From: an uncultured Clostridia bacterium
Lineage (GTDB): Bacteria > Bacillota > Clostridia > Oscillospirales > Acutalibacteraceae
Reading direction: 5' to 3'
Assembly: GCA_944380875.1 (NCBI GenBank)
Contig: CALWJA010000096.1
Location: 1 to 36,806 of the forward strand
DNA: 36,806 bases
In this document: positions 24,781 through 33,161 of the stretch, one piece after another
Position numbering within the stretch: position 1 is the stretch's first letter
Layout: every line of letters starts with the position of its first letter
The notes under the pieces: model-generated
Database searches by the model: none
What the model saw: the letters and a program-made list of their open reading frames with translations, nothing else
Told to the model about the DNA's origin: nothing
Program-made: the position numbers and the translations under genes

Positions 24781-27700
24781 ATGTTTGTTCATTTGCATCT
24801 GCATACGGAATACAGCCTTTTGGACGGCGCCTGCCGAATTGGCCCGCTGCTGGATGAAGCTGCTGCCAGAGGGGACGAGGCAGTGGCTATCACAGATCAC
24901 GGAGTCATGTATGGCGCCGTCCAGTTTTATAAAGAAGCCAAAAAAAGGGGAATCCGCCCCATAATCGGCTGTGAGGTGTATGTTGCCCAGCGTTCCCGTT
25001 TCGACAAAGTAGGGGAGTTGGATTCCGAAAGCCGTCATTTGGTTTTGCTGTGTGAAAATCAAACAGGATATCAAAACCTGATCTATATGGTTTCCTCCGC
25101 ATGGACGGAGGGATTTTACCGGAAACCAAGAGTGGATATGGAGCTTTTGGAGCAACACCATGAAGGGCTTATTGCGCTCTCCGCCTGTTTAGCAGGGGAG
25201 ATTCCCCGAGCTCTTACGGCAAATGATTATCAAGGGGCAAAAGAAGCGGCTTTGCGTTATGAAGCCATATTTGGCAAAGGAAACTTTTTTTTGGAATTGC
25301 AAGATCATAATTTGCCGGAACAAAAAATGATTAATCCCCAGATTCTCCGTCTTTCCCGGGAAACGGGTATCCCTTTGGTTCTTACAAACGATTGCCATTA
25401 TATCCATAAAGAAGACAGTAAAATGCACCATATTCTGTTGTGCATCCAAACAAACCATACGGTGGAAGATACGGACGGAATGGAATTTGGTTCAGAGGAA
25501 TTTTATTATAAGACGGAAGAGGAAATGCGCGCGTTGTTTCCCAATATTCCGGAAGCCGCGGACAATACCGTTAAGATTGCCAGACGCTGCAATGTGGAGT
25601 TTGAATTTGGGAAAACGAAACTGCCTCGTTTTGATACTCCGGATGGAAGCGACAATAGGGAATTTTTCCGCAGAAAATGCTATGAAGGGCTTCACCGCCA
25701 TTATGGGGAAAATCCGGAGTCCTCTGTGATTTCCCGGTTAGAATATGAAATCGACACCATCGAAAAGATGGGGTACGTAAATTATTATTTGATTGTATAT
25801 GATTTCATCCGATATGCAAAAAGCGTGGATATTCCTGTGGGACCCGGTAGAGGCTCAGGAGCGGGAAGCTTGGCGGCCTATTGTATGGGTATAACAGCCA
25901 TTGACCCTATACGGTATAATCTTCTGTTTGAACGTTTTCTCAATCCGGAACGGGTAAGTATGCCGGATTTTGACGTGGATTTCAGTGATGAACGCCGCCA
26001 GGAAATGATTGAATATGTGAACCGCAAATATGGGCAGGAATATGTTGCCCAGATCATTACTTTTGGCACAATGGCCGCCAGAGGTTCTATCCGGGATGTA
26101 GGAAGAGCTATGGCCATGCCGTATGCCGCTGTGGATGCAGTAGCCAAGCTGGTGCCCAGAGAATTGAATATTACTCTGGAGACAGCTTTAAAAAAATCGG
26201 CGGAGCTTAGAACCAAATATGAGACAGATCCTCAGATACACGAATTAATTGATATGGCGAAAAAGGTGGAAGGGATGCCTCGCAATGCTTCCACTCACGC
26301 AGCGGCAGTTGTCATTACGGACAAGCCCGTAAGGGAATATGTTCCTCTTGCGAAGAACGGGGAAGTTGTCGTTACGCAGTATACCATGACCATTATGGAG
26401 GAACTGGGGCTTCTGAAGATGGATTTTCTAGGGCTTCGAAATCTTTCCGTTATCCACGATTCCGAGGAAATGATCCGCAGGGAACATCCTGATTTTTCCG
26501 TTGAAAATATAGACTATCAGGATGCGAAAGTATTTCGGATGCTTGCTTCCGGGAACGTGGAGGGAGTATTCCAGTTTGAATCCGCAGGAATGCGCAGCGT
26601 AATTATGCAGCTGCGCCCGGAGCGTCTGGAGGATTTGATTGCGGTTATTTCTCTGTATCGTCCGGGCCCCATGCAGTCTATTCCCCGGTATATAGAATGC
26701 CGTCATAACCCGGAAAAAGTTACGTATAAACATCCTTTGCTGGAACCAATATTGGATGTGACATACGGCTGTATTGTCTATCAGGAACAGGTGATGCAGA
26801 TTTTCCGGAGCTTGGCAGGGTATTCTTTGGGGCGTGCTGATATTGTGCGCCGTGCCATGGCCAAAAAGAAAGCCAAAGTAATGGAGGAAGAAAAGCAGGT
26901 CTTTATTCATGGTCTTACAGCGCCGGACGGAACCGTAGAAGTGGACGGCTGCATCCGCCGGGGGGTGGATGAAAAGACGGCCTTGGAGATTTTTGGCGAG
27001 ATGGAAAGTTTCGCAGCGTATGCGTTTAATAAATCCCATGCAGCAGCTTATGCGGTTGTGGCATATCAGACGGCGTGGCTAAAATGCCACTATCCGCGGG
27101 AGTATCTGGCATCTTTAATGACCAGTGTTTTAAGCGATAATAATAAGCTCTCCATTTATATTGCAGAATGCCTGCGGCTTGGAATTCGTGTTTTGCCGCC
27201 ACATGTGAATGAAAGCAGGGAAAGCTTTACCGTAGTGGGTAAGGATATCCGTTTCGGCCTTCTGGCGGTAAAAAATCTCGGCCGCAGCTTTATTGAGAAG
27301 TTGGTTAAGGAACGGGAAGAATCGGGAAAATTTACTACTTTCTATTCTTTTTGCCGTCGCATGTTTGAGGAATTGAATCGTCGGGCCTTAGAAAGCCTTA
27401 TTAAATGCGGTTCTCTCGATAATTTGGATTGTAACCGCCGTCAGATGCTGGAAAATGCGGATTGGGTATTTTCTTCCATTGAAGAGGATAAACGCAAAAA
27501 TCTGGAAGGGCAGATGGGTTTCTTTGGAGATTCTTCTGTAAAAGAAAGCGAAAATGGAGATTTTCACCTACCGCCTGCTGAAGAATATCCAAAGGCAGAT
27601 TTACTTGCTTTTGAAAAGGAAGTCACCGGAATGTTTCTTTCCGGGCATCCTATGGCAGAATACATAAATGCATATAAACCTCTTCAGGCTGTCCGCCTGG

Positions 27701-28278
27701 GTGAACTTTTAGATCCGGAAAAAGAAGAAGTATATCCAGATGGCAGCCGCGTGAATATTATGGGAATTGTGAGCTCACATAAAACGAAAATAACCAAAAG
27801 CAATGAGACAATGGCTTTTCTCACATTGGAAGATATGTTTGGTTCACTGGAAATTTTAGTGTTTCCTAAAATTCTGAGTCAATATGGAATTTATATTAAA
27901 GAAGGCAGCACTGTTTTTATCAAAGGCAGAATAAGCCGCCGGGAAGATGAGGATACAAAGGTAATCTGCGAGTCTGCTTCTTCCATTCCATCCACTCCGG
28001 AGGAAGGCGAGAAAGAAATAAAGAAGCAGCAAAAGAAGCGGCCGGATGGTCTTTATCTGAAAGTTCCCAATGAAAATTCCCCAGCCTATAAACGGGCTAA
28101 ACAACTTCTGGCAGTTTTTGACGGAAAGGATTCTGTCTATATTTATATGAGTGACTCCGGAAAAATGTTTAAAGCACCAACTTCTATGTGCGTTGACGTA
28201 AACGAAGTTCTTTTAAAAGAACTTCGGCGTGTCCTCGGTGAAAGAAATGTTGTTTGGATCGACAAAATGCAACAATAA
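24781..28278 (+). CDS. dnaE: DNA polymerase III subunit alpha (DnaE)
   Basis: 1165-residue replicative polymerase subunit. The N-terminal PHP domain starts MFVHLHLHTEYSLLDG, with its metal histidines H4, H6 and H8. The polymerase core carries the catalytic aspartates D396, D398 and D400 in PDFDVDFSDERR. The helix-hairpin-helix and beta-clamp binding region follow, then an OB-fold (VNIMGIVSSHKTKITKS, about 990-1070). Firmicutes usually also have PolC, with DnaE extending primers; whether that holds here cannot be seen. Start ATG 24781 with AGGAGG. It is 44 nt after whiA. Confidence 0.97.
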   Translation: MFVHLHLHTEYSLLDGACRIGPLLDEAAARGDEAVAITDHGVMYGAVQFYKEAKKRGIRPIIGCEVYVAQRSRFDKVGELDSESRHLVLLCENQTGYQNLIYMVSSAWTEGFYRKPRVDMELLEQHHEGLIALSACLAGEIPRALTANDYQGAKEAALRYEAIFGKGNFFLELQDHNLPEQKMINPQILRLSRETGIPLVLTNDCHYIHKEDSKMHHILLCIQTNHTVEDTDGMEFGSEEFYYKTEEEMRALFPNIPEAADNTVKIARRCNVEFEFGKTKLPRFDTPDGSDNREFFRRKCYEGLHRHYGENPESSVISRLEYEIDTIEKMGYVNYYLIVYDFIRYAKSVDIPVGPGRGSGAGSLAAYCMGITAIDPIRYNLLFERFLNPERVSMPDFDVDFSDERRQEMIEYVNRKYGQEYVAQIITFGTMAARGSIRDVGRAMAMPYAAVDAVAKLVPRELNITLETALKKSAELRTKYETDPQIHELIDMAKKVEGMPRNASTHAAAVVITDKPVREYVPLAKNGEVVVTQYTMTIMEELGLLKMDFLGLRNLSVIHDSEEMIRREHPDFSVENIDYQDAKVFRMLASGNVEGVFQFESAGMRSVIMQLRPERLEDLIAVISLYRPGPMQSIPRYIECRHNPEKVTYKHPLLEPILDVTYGCIVYQEQVMQIFRSLAGYSLGRADIVRRAMAKKKAKVMEEEKQVFIHGLTAPDGTVEVDGCIRRGVDEKTALEIFGEMESFAAYAFNKSHAAAYAVVAYQTAWLKCHYPREYLASLMTSVLSDNNKLSIYIAECLRLGIRVLPPHVNESRESFTVVGKDIRFGLLAVKNLGRSFIEKLVKEREESGKFTTFYSFCRRMFEELNRRALESLIKCGSLDNLDCNRRQMLENADWVFSSIEEDKRKNLEGQMGFFGDSSVKESENGDFHLPPAEEYPKADLLAFEKEVTGMFLSGHPMAEYINAYKPLQAVRLGELLDPEKEEVYPDGSRVNIMGIVSSHKTKITKSNETMAFLTLEDMFGSLEILVFPKILSQYGIYIKEGSTVFIKGRISRREDEDTKVICESASSIPSTPEEGEKEIKKQQKKRPDGLYLKVPNENSPAYKRAKQLLAVFDGKDSVYIYMSDSGKMFKAPTSMCVDVNEVLLKELRRVLGERNVVWIDKMQQ

Positions 28279-28310
28279 TCCATATTCGGGATAGGAAAGT
28301 CCATATTTGG
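28279..28310 (+). repeat. Two direct repeats upstream of pfkA
   Basis: TCCATATTCGG (28279-28289) and TCCATATTTGG (28300-28310) match at 10 of 11 positions and are 21 bp apart, two helical turns. They start at the base after the dnaE stop and end 4 bp before the pfkA -35. Candidate activator or repressor binding site. Confidence 0.5.
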
Positions 28311-28313
28311 ATA

Positions 28314-28343
28314 TTGATAAATCCTTATCAATTGTATTATAAT
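28314..28343 (+). promoter_or_regulatory. pfkA promoter with inverted repeat
   Basis: TTGATA (28314-28319), an 18-nt spacer and TATAAT (28338-28343). The -35 is part of the inverted repeat TTGATAA-N4-TTATCAA (28314-28331), a possible operator. Confidence 0.7.
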
Positions 28344-28381
28344 AAAAGCAGTTAATGATCACACATTAGGGGGATTTTATG

Positions 28382-29350
28382 ATGAATACAAAAACAATTG
28401 CTGTTCTGACCAGCGGCGGTGACGCTCCCGGAATGAATGCTGCTGTTCGCGCGGTTGCAAGAGCCGGCATTACCTCCGGTCTTCGCGTTATGGCGGTTCG
28501 AAGAGGCTATAACGGGCTTTTGAACGGTGATATTTATGAAATGAATCTCCGCAGTGTTTCCGATATTATTCACCGGGGCGGGACATTTCTATATACCGCC
28601 CGCAGCCCGCAGTTCAATACACAGGAAGGCGTGCAGAAGGCTGCAGACCGTTGCCGCCAGATGGGTATAGACGGAGTGGTCGTGATCGGTGGAGACGGAT
28701 CTTTCCGTGGAGCCCGTGATCTTACCGGAGCAGGGATTCCCTGTATTGGCATTCCTGGAACCATTGATAACGATATTGCCAGCAGTGAATATACCATTGG
28801 TTTTGATACTGCAATGAATACGGCTGTCCAGATGGTGGATCGTCTGCGCGATACTACGGAGTCCCATGACCGTTGCAGCGTTGTTGAAGTTATGGGCAGA
28901 CGCTGCGGTGATCTGGCACTGCAGACTGGAATCGCTGTAGGTGCTACAACGATCTTGGTGCCGGAAGTCCCTTACGATTTTGATCGGGATGTTATTGAAC
29001 GAATGCAGTTTACCCAGAAGACGGGGAAGAAGCATTTCATAATCGTAGTAGCAGAAGGCGTCGGCGGAGTAGATAAACTGGCAAAAGACATTGAGGAACG
29101 GACTGGTATCGAGAGCAGAGCTACTGTTCTTGGTCATGTGCAGCGCGGTGGTTCTCCTACCTTGCGGGATCGTGTTGTAGCCAGCGAGATGGGCGCTAAA
29201 GCAGTTTCTCTTCTTTGCGAGGGAAAGAGCAATCGTGTAATGGTTGTCCGGGATGGCAGAGTGACAGATCTGGATATCACGGAAGCTTTGCAGATGAAAC
29301 GCCCCTTCAATAAAGAACTGTATGATATTGCCCTGAAAATTTCCATCTAA
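28382..29350 (+). CDS. pfkA: ATP-dependent 6-phosphofructokinase
   Basis: 322-residue glycolytic enzyme that makes fructose 1,6-bisphosphate. The ATP-binding LTSGGDAPGMNAAVRAV, GGDGSFRGA, catalytic PGTIDNDI and substrate-binding MGRRCGDLAL are all present, matching bacterial PfkA length and the ATP-dependent type (GGDG). Two adjacent ATGs exist at 28379 and 28382; the second lies 8 nt from AGGGGG (28368-28373) and is preferred. It has its own promoter and a strong terminator after it, although read-through from dnaE is possible. Confidence 0.96.
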   Translation: MNTKTIAVLTSGGDAPGMNAAVRAVARAGITSGLRVMAVRRGYNGLLNGDIYEMNLRSVSDIIHRGGTFLYTARSPQFNTQEGVQKAADRCRQMGIDGVVVIGGDGSFRGARDLTGAGIPCIGIPGTIDNDIASSEYTIGFDTAMNTAVQMVDRLRDTTESHDRCSVVEVMGRRCGDLALQTGIAVGATTILVPEVPYDFDRDVIERMQFTQKTGKKHFIIVVAEGVGGVDKLAKDIEERTGIESRATVLGHVQRGGSPTLRDRVVASEMGAKAVSLLCEGKSNRVMVVRDGRVTDLDITEALQMKRPFNKELYDIALKISI

Positions 29351-29366
29351 GAGTATTATAGTTACT

Positions 29367-29403
29367 AAATGGATCCGGAAATGATTTTCCGGATCCATTT
29401 TTA
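29367..29403 (+). terminator. pfkA terminator
   Basis: A 14-bp perfect stem AAATGGATCCGGAA (29367-29380) with 29387-29400, followed by a T run. Confidence 0.92.
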
Positions 29404-29510
29404 TAATTCCTCAGAATGGGACATATAGCAGCAGAATTACTTAGGATCCTTGTATTTTTTGCAGATAAAAGGTCTTTTCTTTATTTCTGCAAAAAACCTC
29501 TAAAAAAGTA

Positions 29511-29539
29511 TTGACAGAATAGGGAGCAGATGATAAAAT
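29511..29539 (+). promoter_or_regulatory. tRNA operon promoter
   Basis: TTGACA (29511-29516), a 17-nt spacer and TAAAAT (29534-29539), 55 nt before the first tRNA. Confidence 0.88.
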
Positions 29540-29593
29540 AATACTCGCGCTCAGGAAATCAGGAACACTTTGTTCCTTGTTTTTACTGAATTT

Positions 29594-29669
29594 AGGGGTA
29601 TAGCTCAGTTGGTAGAGCAGTGGTCTCCAAAACCACGTGCCGAGGGTTCAAGTCCTTCTGCCCCTGCCA
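29594..29669 (+). tRNA. tRNA-Trp (CCA)
   Basis: 76 nt including an encoded 3' CCA. The acceptor AGGGGTA pairs with TGCCCCT, the D arm is AGCTCAGTTGGTAGAGC, the anticodon loop CTCCAAA gives CCA, and the T loop is GGTTCAAGTCC. Confidence 0.97.
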
Positions 29670-29672
29670 AAT

Positions 29673-29749
29673 GGCCCGGTAGTTCAGTTGGTTAGAACGC
29701 TAGCCTGTCACGCTAGAGGTCGACGGTTCGAGCCCGTTCCGGGTCGCCA
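29673..29749 (+). tRNA. tRNA-Asp (GTC)
   Basis: 77 nt with encoded CCA. The acceptor GGCCCGG pairs with CCGGGTC (one G-U). The anticodon loop CTGTCAC gives GTC and the T arm is CGGTTCGAGCCCG. It begins 3 nt after tRNA-Trp. Confidence 0.97.
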
Positions 29750-29752
29750 TTT

Positions 29753-29828
29753 GCTGCTATGGCTCAGTAGGTAGAGCACATCCTTGGTAAGGATGAGGTC
29801 ACCAGTTCGAATCTGGTTAGCAGCTCCA
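29753..29828 (+). tRNA. tRNA-Thr (GGT)
   Basis: 76 nt with encoded CCA. The acceptor GCTGCTA pairs with TAGCAGC. The anticodon stem CATCC/GGATG encloses TTGGTAA, giving anticodon GGT. It begins 3 nt after tRNA-Asp. Confidence 0.97.
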
Positions 29829-29830
29829 GA

Positions 29831-29863
29831 AAACACCGTGATTTTAATCACGGTGTTTTTTTG
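29831..29863 (+). terminator. tRNA operon terminator
   Basis: AAACACCGTGATT (29831-29843) pairs with AATCACGGTGTTT (29846-29858), followed by a T7 run. Confidence 0.93.
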
Positions 29864-30011
29864 TTTTATATGGTTAGATTTCTATATTTTTTATATTAAG
29901 CATTTGCCGCGAGGAAGAAGAGATCCTATCTTTTGTCCTTTATATACTATTTCAATATATACACAACTGTTTTGAAATTTACGTGGAAAAACATCCCTCA
30001 TTCTGAGTTTT

Positions 30012-30046
30012 TTGCACTAGCAATTGCATCGTGTGTTTTCTATAAT
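30012..30046 (+). promoter_or_regulatory. Candidate regulated promoter of the GRE operon
   Basis: TATAAT at 30041-30046 has no good -35; TAGCAA (30018-30023) lies at 17 nt spacing. The palindrome TTGC-ACTA-GCAA (30012-30023) overlaps the -35, next to GCAATTGC (30020-30027). A related palindrome ATTGCAAT lies at 30074-30081, between the promoter and the RBS. A weak -35 flanked by palindromes suggests control by a sugar-responsive regulator. The remaining bases between 29867 and 30011 are AT-rich with nothing identifiable. Confidence 0.5.
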
Positions 30047-30098
30047 GGTAGGGAATTAAGGGATTCCTTTACGATTGCAATTACCAGGAGGCAAAGAT

Positions 30099-32137
30099 AT
30101 GGATAATCAAGTTAAGCAATTACGGGAAATAGTAATACAAAAAAATATCATATGTATCGCAGAAAACTGGACCGCTGTCTTTGGAAAGAATTTGATGAAA
30201 AAGGCCTTACTCCTATAGAGCGTACTACAGAGAGACTTAAAGCAATGCTAAAGGAAGAAAAGCCGGTCCTTTTACCCAACGAAAGAATAGCCTATTTGCG
30301 GACAGTTTCGGAATTGCCCCAGATCTATTCCGATTCAGAAAAGGAGCGGGTGTTTGGAAAAAATGTTTGGGGTGTAGGAAATGTTTGCCCCGATTACGGC
30401 TCAACCATTTCAGTTGGTTTGGAATATCAGCGAAACCGTTGTATGGAGAAAATGAAGACAGCAGATGAGAAACAAAAGCTGTTTTTGCGCTGTGTAGTGG
30501 ATTCTATAGACGCTGTTCTAGATCTTGCCGCTCGTTATAGGGAAGAAGCTCGTCGTGTAGGAAACGATACTGTAGCGAGCCTGTTGGAACAGGTTCCTGC
30601 AAAGGGCGCCAGAACGTTCCATGAAGCTTTGCAGTTTTTGCGTATTCTTCATTTTACATTGTGGTGTGAGGGTGAAAACCATAATTGCATAGGCCGGTTT
30701 GATCAGTTTATGTATCCGTATTGGGAAAAGGATATACAGGAGGGCCGACTAACCGAAGAAGAGGCTTTCTCTCTTCTGGAAGAATTTTTTACCACATTCA
30801 ACAGAGATCACGATTTGTATCCCGGAGTACAGCAAGGGGATAACGGCCAGAGCATGATGCTGGGCGGGTGTGATAGAGAAGGCAGGCCGGCTTTCAACAG
30901 TCTATCCTCAGCTTGCCTGAAAGCTTCCCGAGAATTGCTGATGATTGATCCTAAAATCAATCTCCGGGTAGACGGCAGAACTCCGGCCGATATCTATATG
31001 CAGGGAACGTTGCTGACAAAGGCCGGACTTGGATTCCCACAGTATGCCAACGATGATGTAGTAATCGACGGATTGGTAAAATTGGGGTATTCTCTGGAAG
31101 ACGCCAGGGATTATACCGTAGCGGCCTGTTGGGAATTCATAATTCCCCGCTGGGGTATGGAAATTCCCAATATTGATGCTCTCAACTATCCAAAGGCTGT
31201 GGAAGCTTGTGTAGAAAAGCTGGAAACATATGCATCCTTTGACGAGCTTATGGCAGACGTGAAAATCAATATGCAAAAGCAGGCAGACAGCCTGATTGAA
31301 GAAGCCAACAAAACACAGATTATGCCGGCACCGTTTATTTCTATTATGATGGATGACTGTATTGAGAGAGCTGCTGACATTTCCGAAGGCTCCCGGTATA
31401 ACAATTACGGTCTTCACGGTGTTGGTTTGTCTACTGCGGTGGATGCCCTTACTTCCATTCGGCTTCACATCTTTGAGGATAAGGATGTAACGGCTTCCGA
31501 AATGAAAAAGGCTGTGCAGGAGGATTTTGCAAGGAATCCGGAACTTTTGCATCTTCTTCGCTATGAAACGCCCAAATTTGGGGACGCAGAGGAGATTCCC
31601 GACCAGATTGCCTGTGAACTTCTCTTGGGTTTTGTGGATTGCCTGAAGGGAAAGAAAAATAATAGGGGCGGTATTTACAGGCCAGGCACCGGATCCGCAA
31701 TGTATTATATGTGGTTTGGAGAAGAAATGGAGGCAACTCCCGGCGGGCGCCGCCGCGGAGAACCTTTGGAAACGAACTATGCTCCTGCTTTATATGTGCG
31801 GAACAAAGGTCCCCTTTCTGTTATTCAGTCTTTTACAAAGCCGGATCTGGAGAAGGCTATTAACGGTGGCCCGCTTACCATGGAATTTCACGATACTGTA
31901 TTCCGGAATGAGGACGGCATCCGTAAGGTAGCATCGTTGGTGCAGGCGTTTGTGCAAAAAGGCGGACACCAGATGCAGTTGAATTCTGTGAACCGGGATA
32001 TTTTGCTGGATGCACAGGCTCATCCTGAAAACCATCAGAATCTCATCGTACGTGTTTGGGGATGGAGCGCATATTTTGTGCAGCTGGATAAGAAATACCA
32101 GGATCATGTCATCGCCCGGCAGGAATTTAAGTGGTAA
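30099..32137 (+). pseudogene. Glycyl radical enzyme of unknown substrate, frame broken at the N-terminus
   Basis: Pyruvate formate-lyase-like GRE. The long frame (30152-32137, 661 residues from its first ATG) has the active-site Cys C326 in TVAACWEFIIP and the radical Gly G637 in RVWGWSAYF. Its ATG at 30152 has no SD. The real start is ATG 30099 behind CCAGGAGG, giving MDNQVKQLREIVIQK. That frame ends at a TAG after 39 codons unless it shifts by -1 at the A7 run (30139-30145). The heptamer A-AAA-AAT is correctly phased for -1 slippage, and one added A also restores the frame; the product would be about 679 residues. Even so it is shorter than PFL, CutC or HypD (roughly 760-850). AACWE instead of the usual GCVE/GCWE argues against the well-known GRE classes. 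Its activase follows 14 nt downstream. Confidence 0.85.
30139..30145 (+). other. A7 run where the GRE frame shifts
   Basis: Seven adenines after CAA-reading position 14 of the GRE. In the upstream frame the codons are CAA AAA AAT, so A-AAA-AAT fits the X-XXY-YYZ rule for -1 frameshifting. No convincing downstream stimulatory stem is seen. Confidence 0.7.
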
Positions 32138-32151
32138 CGGGAGCGAAAGCA

Positions 32152-32949
32152 ATGAAAGGTGTTATATTTGACAGCAAGGAATTTACTGTCCATGATGGCC
32201 CTGGAATACGCACAACGGTTTTTTTCAAAGGGTGCCCGCTGCGCTGCCTGTGGTGCCATAATCCGGAAGGTCTTTCTCCAGAACCGCAGCTGATGGTTTC
32301 CCAAAACGGCTGCCTGCATTGCGAGGCGTGCAGGCAGCCTTGCAGCCATCCCCAGTGCCAACCCTACGGCCGATGCATTTTAGCCTGCCCCAAGGGACTT
32401 TTGCAGATAGCGGGAAAAACGGTAGAGGCTAAGGAATTGGCACGGGAATTGCTGAAACAGCGGGAGTTTTTTGAAATATCAGGAGGCGGCGTTACCCTAT
32501 CCGGAGGGGAACCGCTGATGCAGCCGGATTTCCTCTGTGAACTTTTGGATGAGCTGCATCCTGTACACCGTATCGTGGAAACATGCGGATATGCAGCTCC
32601 GGAAATTTTTGCCCGTATTTTGGGTCGTTGCGATGCTATATATTTGGACATTAAGCACCCCGATGAAGAAATGCATATGCGTGTGACAGGAAAAAGCAAC
32701 AGGTTAATTCTTGAGAACCTTCATCAGCTGCAGGATTCCAATTTGCCGTATGTGATACGAGTTCCATTGATTCCGGGAATAAACGATACACGGGAAATTC
32801 TTGAAAAGATCATTCTATTGGTTTCAAAAAATCGGGGAAATCTGGAAAAAATAGATTTTATGCCGTATAATCCTTTTGCCCAGGCTAAATATGAGATGGT
32901 CGATATACCGTTTTTGTATGAGAAACCCAGAGACAACGATTTATCCTAG
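32152..32949 (+). CDS. Glycyl radical enzyme activase (radical SAM), ending at an amber codon
   Basis: Radical-SAM enzyme that abstracts hydrogen from the GRE glycine. The AdoMet cluster motif is C-x3-C-x2-C in GCPLRCLWCHNPEG. A ferredoxin-like insert with two more cluster sets follows (CLHCEACRQPC, then cysteines in CQPYGRCILAC). SGGEP (GGVTLSGGEPLMQP) and the C-terminal DFMPYNPFAQAKYEM are typical. ATG 32152 has GGGAG 8 nt upstream. It ends after 265 residues at TAG 32947-32949. The frame continues for 16 codons (VPTDLLKSLAIPYEIL) to TGA 32998-33000, which looks like the usual C-terminal helix of activases. This is the only TAG stop among the window's genes. Confidence 0.9.
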   Translation: MKGVIFDSKEFTVHDGPGIRTTVFFKGCPLRCLWCHNPEGLSPEPQLMVSQNGCLHCEACRQPCSHPQCQPYGRCILACPKGLLQIAGKTVEAKELARELLKQREFFEISGGGVTLSGGEPLMQPDFLCELLDELHPVHRIVETCGYAAPEIFARILGRCDAIYLDIKHPDEEMHMRVTGKSNRLILENLHQLQDSNLPYVIRVPLIPGINDTREILEKIILLVSKNRGNLEKIDFMPYNPFAQAKYEMVDIPFLYEKPRDNDLS

Positions 32950-33045
32950 GTGCCCACTGATCTTTTAAAAAGTCTTGCTATCCCTTATGAAATCTTGTGA
33001 GGTATGGCATTTTGGTTTTTGCACTGCTGAATCCAAAAAAATATA

Positions 33046-33069
33046 GCAATAAAGAATCATATTTATTGC
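33046..33069 (+). repeat. Inverted repeat upstream of the GH127 gene
   Basis: GCAATAAA (33046-33053) and TTTATTGC (33062-33069), 8-nt spacing, 15 bp before the -35. Possible operator or a weak terminator of the GRE operon; no T tract follows directly (T7 begins at 33080). Confidence 0.45.
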
Positions 33070-33084
33070 AGGTGCGGCGTTTTT

Positions 33085-33114
33085 TTGTTAGAATATTTAT
33101 AATGGAGTTATAAT
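33085..33114 (+). promoter_or_regulatory. Candidate promoter of the GH127 gene
   Basis: TTGTTA (33085-33090), an 18-nt spacer and TATAAT (33109-33114). A second TATAAT lies at 33098. Confidence 0.6.
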
Positions 33115-33161
33115 AGGCGGCAAATAAAAACGTCACTTTACAAAATATGGAGGTATGTATT

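Noticed and set aside
29784-29975. Open frame starting inside tRNA-Thr
   Set aside because: It overlaps the tRNA and its terminator and has no RBS.
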